A stretch of DNA of 9,635 nucleotides from DATACN01 sp038215095. Its GTDB lineage: Bacteria > Actinomycetota > Thermoleophilia > Solirubrobacterales > Thermoleophilaceae. The first letter of the stretch is position 1, and each line of letters starts with the position of its first letter. A program made the position numbers and the translations under genes. Below the pieces are notes generated by a model. That model was not told where the DNA came from and searched no databases. It saw nothing but the letters and a program-made list of their open reading frames with translations. Location of the stretch: positions 1 to 9,635 of the forward strand of contig JBBQRG010000095.1 of the NCBI GenBank assembly GCA_038215095.1. The letters run 5' to 3'. Positions 5,472 through 9,635 of this stretch are shown here, piece after piece.

Positions 5472-6260
5472 ATGAGAGTCCTGATCACCGGAGCGTCGAA
5501 GGGCATCGGTCGCGCCACCGCGATCGAGCTGGCCGCCCGTGGCCACGAGGTCGTGGCGACGGCGCGTCGTGCGGAGGACCTCGCGAATCTGAAGGTCGCC
5601 GAGCGGATCCCGCTCGACGTGACCAACGACGTGTCGGTCGCGGGCGCCATTGGCCAAGCGGGCGAGGTCGACGTGCTGGTCAACAACGCCGGGGTGATCG
5701 CGCTCGGTCCCGTGGAGGCCGTGCCCGTCGCGCGGGTCGCTGAGCTGTTTGACGTCAACGTCCTCGGGTGTCTGCGGATGATCGGCGCGCTGGTGCCCGC
5801 GATGCGCGAACGCGGCTCGGGGCGGGTGGTCAACGTATCCTCGGTGGTGGGGCGCGTGACGATGCCGCTCAACGGCGTCTACGGCGCGACGAAGTACGCC
5901 ATCGAGGCGCTGTCGGAAGCACTGGCGTTCGAGCTCGGCCCGTTCGGCGTCGACGTCGCCGTCATCGAGCCTGGGGCGGTGGCCAGCGGGGCGCTCGACA
6001 CCCCCGAGGTCCACGACACCGTCGACCGCGCCTACCAGGCGCTCTTCGCCCAGGTCGCGTTCAACGACCCGATGGAGACCGCGACAGTGGCCGCGGCGAT
6101 CGCCGACGTCGTCGAGCGCGATAGTGGTCCGCTACGGGTGCCGGTCGGCGCTGCCGCGGAAGGGCTGCTGGGCGCTCGTGCATCGATGGACGACGCGAGC
6201 CTTGACGCGATGCTGCGCTCCGCACTCGGCCTCGACTGGACCGCTGAGGCCATCCAATGA
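5472..6260 (+). CDS. Short-chain dehydrogenase/reductase (classical SDR)
   Basis: The 262-residue product is an NAD(P)-dependent oxidoreductase of the classical SDR type. Cofactor loop TGASKGIG (residues 6-13), NNAG (71-74), and catalytic N96, S124, Y137, K141 (YGATK) are all present. Arginines R32-R33 after beta-2 (ATARR) favour NADP(H). The C-terminal third (substrate loop after PGAVAS) is variable and does not name a substrate. The ATG at 5472 has a clear AAGGAG four bases upstream of its spacer (5462-5467), the best ribosome binding site in the window. It is divergent from HxlR-GST and shares its control region. Its TGA overlaps the ATG of a broken small ORF. It is only moderately similar to SDR1, so the two are not a recent duplication. 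Confidence 0.93.
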   Translation: MRVLITGASKGIGRATAIELAARGHEVVATARRAEDLANLKVAERIPLDVTNDVSVAGAIGQAGEVDVLVNNAGVIALGPVEAVPVARVAELFDVNVLGCLRMIGALVPAMRERGSGRVVNVSSVVGRVTMPLNGVYGATKYAIEALSEALAFELGPFGVDVAVIEPGAVASGALDTPEVHDTVDRAYQALFAQVAFNDPMETATVAAAIADVVERDSGPLRVPVGAAAEGLLGARASMDDASLDAMLRSALGLDWTAEAIQ

Positions 6261-6544
6261 GCCGCGACGTCTCCGAGGAGCCGCTGGGCGGCCTTCGACG
6301 TCCTGGCCGCTGCTCAGAACACCGCGTGTGCGGCTGGCCAGCGCCGGAGAGGATGTCCCGCTCGTCGTGGAACTTCGCGACGGCGGTCCCGGTGTGACGA
6401 TCAGACGGTAGCGGCGATGGCGACCTCCTTGCTCGGTGACAGCACGTGTGAACGGTGAACGTCGTACTCGATCGCGACGGCGCCGCGGCGATCTGGACCG
6501 CGTTCATCCGCACTTGCCCGCGCGGCTCGGCGATCGCCGATTAA
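6257..6544 (+). pseudogene. Frameshifted small ORF coupled to SDR2, unknown function
   Basis: ATG 6257 overlaps the SDR2 stop (ATGA) and starts MSRDVSEEP. That frame soon loses protein-like character, but adjoining frames supply sensible pieces in order: possibly AAFDVLAAAQNT (about 6287-6325), then PRVRLASAGEDVPLVVELRD-GGPGVTIRR (to 6408), then DGSGDGDLLAR, and finally TVNVVLDRDGAAAIWTAFIR-TCPRGSAIAD to TAA at 6542-6544. Stops at 6398, 6409, 6437 and 6449 interrupt the frames. Joined, this would be a protein of about 95 residues, with two to four indels. I do not recognise a family. Either it is a decaying gene or the sequence has errors here. The coupling implies the intact protein once acted with SDR2. 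Confidence 0.45.
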
Positions 6545-6578
6545 GCCGAACTGCCCGAGCGGTCTTGCCCCGGCTTAA
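6541..6578. terminator. Inverted repeat after the SDR2 unit, possible terminator
   Basis: TTAAGCCG (6541-6548) and CGGCTTAA (6571-6578) are perfect complements around a 22-base loop. The left arm contains the TAA that ends the broken ORF. A weak rho-independent terminator is possible but there is no T-tract and the stem is short. Confidence 0.3.
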
Positions 6579-6593
6579 ACTGGGCTGGTCAGC

Positions 6594-6618
6594 CTTACGT
6601 ACGTGTTTTGTACGGAAG
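6594..6618. promoter_or_regulatory. Inverted repeat CTTACGTAC-N7-GTACGGAAG, possible operator
   Basis: CTTACGTAC (6594-6602) and GTACGGAAG (6610-6618) pair at 8 of 9 positions around GTGTTTT. Size and symmetry fit an operator of a TetR-type dimer, and a degraded TetR gene lies about 240 bp downstream. The region between holds no clear gene, so the site may be a relic. Confidence 0.35.
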
Positions 6619-6854
6619 AATCAGAAGTTGGCACGGGCATCTGTACATGGCCTTCTTGCCGCACCCGGACGGAACAACCTGCTGCTGCACCATCGCTACG
6701 CGCCGCACTACTGAGCACACCCAGAGTCCCCGGCGCCGCGGCACGGTGTTCATCTCCCAGGACGCCCTGAACATTGAGAAGAGCCGGCTGCTCCTGCTCC
6801 GCGGTCGGCATCTGCGCGAGATCCACCGGGGGCGCTTCTCGGAGTCGGCGGCCG
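6619..6854. other. Unassigned stretch, no recognisable gene
   Basis: Open frames exist on both strands but none has recognisable motifs or a convincing ribosome binding site. Composition is less GC-rich at 6590-6640 than elsewhere. Short readings such as LLLHHRYAPHY (plus) and MPVPTSDSSVQNTYVRLTSP (minus, starting about 6645) look protein-like but cannot be placed. This may be debris of a gene once divergent from the TetR pseudogene. Confidence 0.3.
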
Positions 6855-7193
6855 ATGACGCATCCCTGCGATCACCCGTCGAAGAAGTGCGAGGCCGAGC
6901 GGCAGGCCGCCCTGTTATCCGAATAGCAGGGCTACGTCGCGAGCGCGGTCTCGCCTGGTGGCAGCCGAAAGCGGCGCAGCAACCGCGTGCGTCGGCGGGG
7001 ATCACAAGACCCGTCGTATACGACCACTTCCAGTCAAAGAAGGACCTTTACTTGCAGCTGATCGAGCAGCTCCGCGACGAGGTCTTTGCAGAAGTCTCGG
7101 TGGAACTCGCGGGCGATGCATCTACCTCGGCCGCAGAGCGTGGACGTCGGGCGGTGGCTGGGTTCTTCGAACACGTTGCGCGCGCTCACGTAA
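6855..7193 (+). pseudogene. TetR-family regulator, frameshifted and truncated by IS21 element
   Basis: ATG 6855 leads into ERQAALLSE, an in-frame TAG, then QGYVASAV, matching helix 1 of a TetR domain. After frame changes, SAGITRPVVYDHFQSKKDLY (about 6990-7050) is an unmistakable TetR helix-turn-helix end (A-G-I-T-R-P-x-V-Y-D-H-F-x-S-K-x-x-L). The frame then continues into the ligand-binding half (LQLIEQLRDEVFAEVSVELA ... GFFEHVARAH) until about 7193. There it runs into the terminal repeat of the IS21 element, which supplies a false C-terminus ending at 7249. The spacing from RQAALL to YDHF is close to normal, so small indels and a nonsense change, not large deletion, explain the damage. It has no regulatory function now. 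Confidence 0.75.
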
Positions 7194-7197
7194 GACT

Positions 7198-7225
7198 CCC
7201 CACTTCTGCTCATAGAAGTTCCCCA
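7198..7225. repeat. Left terminal repeat of the IS21 element
   Basis: CCCCA (7198-7202), GCTCAT (7208-7213) and CCCCA (7221-7225) are repeated in inverted order at the other end with the same 5- and 7-base spacings. IS21-family ends often contain such multiple short binding sites for IstA. The outer boundary may lie a few bases further left. Confidence 0.6.
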
Positions 7226-7231
7226 GGCTTG

Positions 7232-7284
7232 CCGGCCCCCGCCGCGTAGCTGAGCCGTAGGCGAAGCGGAGCGGCGGGGGCCGG
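7232..7284. promoter_or_regulatory. Large GC hairpin inside the left end of IS21
   Basis: CCGGCCCCCGCCGC (7232-7245) and GCGGCGGGGGCCGG (7271-7284) make a perfect 14-bp stem with a 25-base loop, between the left terminal repeat and istA. It could stop transcription or hide a translation start when RNA enters from outside, limiting transposase expression, or act as a terminator for the interrupted gene. The role is inference. Confidence 0.55.
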
Positions 7285-7355
7285 GCAGGGTTCTGTCGGG
7301 GGCCCCATCGATGGTCGCGGTGTTCACGCCGTCCACGATCGGGAGGCCCCGGGGG

Positions 7356-8636
7356 ATGCTCACACAGGAGGAAGACGTGGAGGTTCATGCGTTGGCTGGG
7401 AGGGGCTGGTCGATCTCAGCGATTGCCCGTCACACGGGGAGGGATCGCAAGACGGTTAGGGCGTGCTTGGCGCGGGTCCCGGTGGGACGGGAGCGGCCGG
7501 TGAGCGTGCTCGAGCCGTTCCGGGAGTACTTGGAGGCGCGGTTTGTCGATGACCCGCACGTGCTCGCGAGCGTGCTGTTTCGCGAGCTGGGCGGGCTCGG
7601 GTTCGATCGGTCCTACCCGACGATGACGCGCGAGCTGCGCGCGCTGGGGTTGCGTCCGCGGTGTGAGTGCTGCCGGCGCGGCGGGGTCGATGTGACGACC
7701 GAGATCGACCACCCGCCGGGGGAGGAGCTGCAGTTCGACTGGCTCGAGCTCGAGCAGACGCCGTGGGGCGAGCCGGCCTACGTGCTCGTCGGGGTGCTGT
7801 CGCACTCGGGCCGGTGCCGGGGCGTGCTCAGCGAAGGCCAGACCGGCGCGCACGTGATCGAGTGCCTCGACGGGGTGTTGCGTCGCCTGGGGGGCAGCGC
7901 CAAGCGTTGGCGGACGGATCGGATGGCCGGAGTCGTCTATCCGGGCAGCGACCGGTTGCTGCCCGAGTTCGCCGCGTGCGCGAAGCACTACGGCGTGCAG
8001 GTTGATGTCTGCCCGGCGCGCCGGGCGAAGCGCAAGGGCGTCGTCGAGGCGGCGGTCAAGTATGTGACGCGATCGTGGTGGTGCTCGGCCGAGGTCGCCA
8101 CGCCCGCCCAGGCGCAAGCGGGCCTTGACCGCTTCTGCGTGGAGGTCGCCGACCTGCGCCCGCGCGGCGCGGGCACCGTCGCCCAGCTCGCCGGCAGCGA
8201 GCCGCTGCTCGCTTTGCCGGCGGCGCCGTTCCCGGCCGAGATCGCGGTCGAGCGGACGGTGTCGCGCTCGGCCCAGGTGTCGTTCCAGGGCAACCGCTAC
8301 AGCGTCCCGGCGGCGCTCGCCGGCGCACAGCAGGTGATCGTCCGCGCACGCCTGGGCGCCGAGGCGCTCGAGATCTTCAGCGCGGCGGGTGTTCTGCTGG
8401 CCAGCCACCGGCGCGCGCCGGTGGGGGCGGGCCAACTGGTCCGCTGCGCCGAGCACGCCGCCGGTCTGGAGGCGGCCGTGCTGTCGATCTTCACGACGCG
8501 CCCGCCGTGTCGTCGCAAACAGAACCGCCCACCCGGCGAGGCGGCGCTCGCGGCCGCCGCCAGGTTGCGCGGCGAGCAGCCCGCCGCGGTGATCGATCTC
8601 GAACGCTACGCCGAGCTCGCGGAGGTCGCACGGTGA
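7356..8636 (+). CDS. istA: IS21-family transposase IstA
   Basis: The 426-residue product is the DDE transposase that cuts and joins IS21 ends, assisted by IstB. The N-terminus has the IS21 helix-turn-helix (about residues 15-37, G-W-S-I-S-A-I-A-R-H-T-G-R-D-R-K-T-V-R). The catalytic triad candidates are D128 in QFDWLE, D188 in WRTDRM, and E231 in KRKGVVEAAVKYV, with normal IS21 spacing. The C-terminus has the usual beta-rich segment (VSFQGNRYSVP). I chose ATG 7356, preceded by GGGAGG (7341-7346); an upstream in-frame ATG at 7311 adds 15 residues without a family match. Cysteines C103, C105, C106 precede the core. The second aspartate is followed by R-M where many relatives have N. The stop overlaps the istB start (GTGA, 8633-8636). 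Confidence 0.93.
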   Translation: MLTQEEDVEVHALAGRGWSISAIARHTGRDRKTVRACLARVPVGRERPVSVLEPFREYLEARFVDDPHVLASVLFRELGGLGFDRSYPTMTRELRALGLRPRCECCRRGGVDVTTEIDHPPGEELQFDWLELEQTPWGEPAYVLVGVLSHSGRCRGVLSEGQTGAHVIECLDGVLRRLGGSAKRWRTDRMAGVVYPGSDRLLPEFAACAKHYGVQVDVCPARRAKRKGVVEAAVKYVTRSWWCSAEVATPAQAQAGLDRFCVEVADLRPRGAGTVAQLAGSEPLLALPAAPFPAEIAVERTVSRSAQVSFQGNRYSVPAALAGAQQVIVRARLGAEALEIFSAAGVLLASHRRAPVGAGQLVRCAEHAAGLEAAVLSIFTTRPPCRRKQNRPPGEAALAAAARLRGEQPAAVIDLERYAELAEVAR

Positions 8637-9412
8637 GCGACCGCGTCTACCAGCAGCTGCGCTCGCATCTGGCCTATCTCAAGCTGGCGGCGACCGCCGA
8701 ACAGCTCGCCGTCCATCTCGACACGGCGCAGAAGACCAAGCCGAGCTACACCAAGTTCCTCCACGACCTGCTCGACGTCGAGGTCACCGCGACCGAGCAA
8801 CGCCGCCTCGACGGACGGCTGCGCTTCGCGAGCTTCCCCTCCCATCTGCCGCTCGAGCAGTTCGACTTCGACGCCCAACCGACCCTCGACCGCCGCCTGA
8901 TCGACGAGCTCGCGACGCTGCGGTTCATCGAGGAGAAAGCCAACGCGCTGTTCATCGGCCCTCCGGGCGTCGGCAAGACAACGCTCGCGATCGCCCTCGG
9001 CCTGAAGGCCGTTCACGCCGGCTACCGCGTCTACTACACGACCGCAGCCGACCTCGCCGACCGCTGCCGCCGCGCCGTGATCGAGGGCCGCTGGCAGACC
9101 ACGATGCGCTTCTGGAACGGACCGCAGCTGCTGGTGATCGATGAGCTCGGATACCTGCCGATGGCCGGCGAGGCGGCCGCGCACCTGTTCCAGGTCATCA
9201 GCCGTCGCTACCAGCACGGCTCGATTGCCCTGACCACGAACCGCGGCATCACCGAATGGGGTGACATCTTCGAAGACACTACCGTCGCGGCCGCGATGCT
9301 CGACCGCCTCCTCCACCACGCCACCGTGATCCAGATCTCCGGACAGAGCTACCGGATGCGCAACCACCAGCAGCGCCTCGACCAGCTGCGGGCCGGCCTC
9401 AACACCAGCTGA
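8633..9412 (+). CDS. istB: IS21-family helper ATPase IstB
   Basis: The 259-residue product is the AAA+ ATPase that works with IstA in target selection and strand transfer. Visible motifs are Walker A GPPGVGKTT (residues 109-117), Walker B LLVIDE (166-171) followed by LGYLP, and sensor-type TTNR (201-204), plus the N-terminal helical IstB domain (LRSHLAYLKLAATAEQL). Length is normal for the family. The start is GTG 8633, preceded by GGAGG (8621-8625) and overlapping the istA stop by four bases, which sets coupled translation. A longer in-frame opening from 8507 lies wholly inside istA and is rejected. No damage is visible. Confidence 0.95.
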   Translation: MSDRVYQQLRSHLAYLKLAATAEQLAVHLDTAQKTKPSYTKFLHDLLDVEVTATEQRRLDGRLRFASFPSHLPLEQFDFDAQPTLDRRLIDELATLRFIEEKANALFIGPPGVGKTTLAIALGLKAVHAGYRVYYTTAADLADRCRRAVIEGRWQTTMRFWNGPQLLVIDELGYLPMAGEAAAHLFQVISRRYQHGSIALTTNRGITEWGDIFEDTTVAAAMLDRLLHHATVIQISGQSYRMRNHQQRLDQLRAGLNTS

Positions 9413-9635
9413 CGGCGATCCTGCGGGCCGCTGCCCAACCCGGCTGCGCCCGCCACCAACGCTCTCAAGGCCCACAACGGGCGATCGCCGCCAGATCACG
9501 CGCCAACCGGCGCCGACCGACGCGCTCTCAGCCGTTCTGAGGGCCTCACGCCACCCCCCGCGACCAATCCATCGGCCGAGAACCCGCCCTCAGCCGCTTT
9601 GCACAGGGTGGGGAATTCTGATGAGCGCATCTGGG
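9413..9635. other. Non-coding right end of the IS21 element
   Basis: No gene is visible after istB. A short inverted repeat CTCAG-N5-CTGAG occurs near 9526-9540. The right terminal repeat begins at TGGGG (9609-9613) with ATGAGC at 9621-9626 and TGGG at 9632-9635, where the window ends. The rest is proline/alanine-rich readings in all frames without motifs. Confidence 0.5.

Larger units (their letters stand above)
7195..9635 (+). mobile_element. IS21-family insertion sequence (right tip at or beyond window end)
   Basis: The element carries istA and istB, overlapping by four bases, flanked by related terminal repeats. Left: CCCCA-N5-GCTCAT-N7-CCCCA (7198-7225). Right, read on the opposite strand: CCCA-N5-GCTCAT-N7-CCCCA (9635-9609), with identical spacing. 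The right outer repeat is cut at the last base of the window, so the exact tip and the target duplication cannot be seen. Both genes appear intact, so the copy may be active. It lies inside a TetR pseudogene. Confidence 0.85.

Noticed and set aside
6942..7005. Possible CRISPR or tRNA in the degraded region
   Set aside because: No spaced repeats and no cloverleaf with a plausible anticodon arm; none is present elsewhere in the window either.
6608..7249. 213-codon plus-strand frame taken as a full TetR protein
   Set aside because: Only the part from about 6990 to 7190 is TetR-like; the start is unrelated sequence and the C-terminus is IS21 end sequence.
7416..8456. 346-codon minus-strand open frame across istA
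   Set aside because: Antisense shadow of istA; no recognisable domain.
8606..9499. Long open frame on the minus strand across istB (297 codons)
   Set aside because: Mirror of the istB codon bias in high-GC DNA; istB has full Walker motifs and the minus reading has none.

Overview
The window is high-GC DNA (roughly 65-70% by eye). It has GTG starts, four-base stop/start overlaps, promoters with TANNNT -10 boxes close to start codons, and GC-rich hairpins without T-tracts. This points to an actinomycete-type bacterium; Thermoleophilia such as Solirubrobacterales is possible, but I cannot fix the taxon from sequence alone. The segment looks like an accessory region: short xenobiotic or ketone-metabolism operons embedded in insertion-sequence debris.

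Layout. 1-111 is the C-terminal tail of an IS3-family transposase cut by the window edge. 112-713 is a mosaic of debris on the minus strand: a tyrosine-integrase tail with an internal stop, a truncated ORF start, and a frameshifted LamG-like tail. 714-2983 (minus) is a translationally coupled pair, a flavin-containing monooxygenase followed by a classical short-chain dehydrogenase. It is divergent from a TetR-family regulator (3016-3660), and a compact control region with a palindrome lies between them. 3682-4362 holds a 12-bp-stem terminator hairpin, a truncated minus-strand gene end, and the remnants of two different IS3 transposases facing each other. 4381-5417 (minus) is a coupled HxlR regulator and glutathione-S-transferase-like gene. 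It is divergent from a second short-chain dehydrogenase (5472-6260), with overlapping promoters in the 54-bp gap. The second SDR overlaps by ATGA a small ORF that has been broken by frameshifts (6257-6544). After a palindrome at 6594 comes a degraded TetR gene (about 6855-7193). This is cut by an IS21-family element carrying intact istA and istB (about 7195 to the window end).

How it may work together. FMO plus SDR1 under a TetR repressor is a plausible small-molecule sensing and oxidation unit, with an alcohol/ketone interconversion coupled to flavin oxygenation. HxlR plus GST facing a second SDR resembles a redox- or electrophile-responsive detoxification unit. Substrates cannot be inferred from the sequence. 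I found no clear evidence of a wholly new system. The most interesting signals are the two compact divergent control regions with leaderless-looking regulator genes, the frameshift-broken ORF coupled to SDR2, and the large hairpin inside the left end of the IS21 element.
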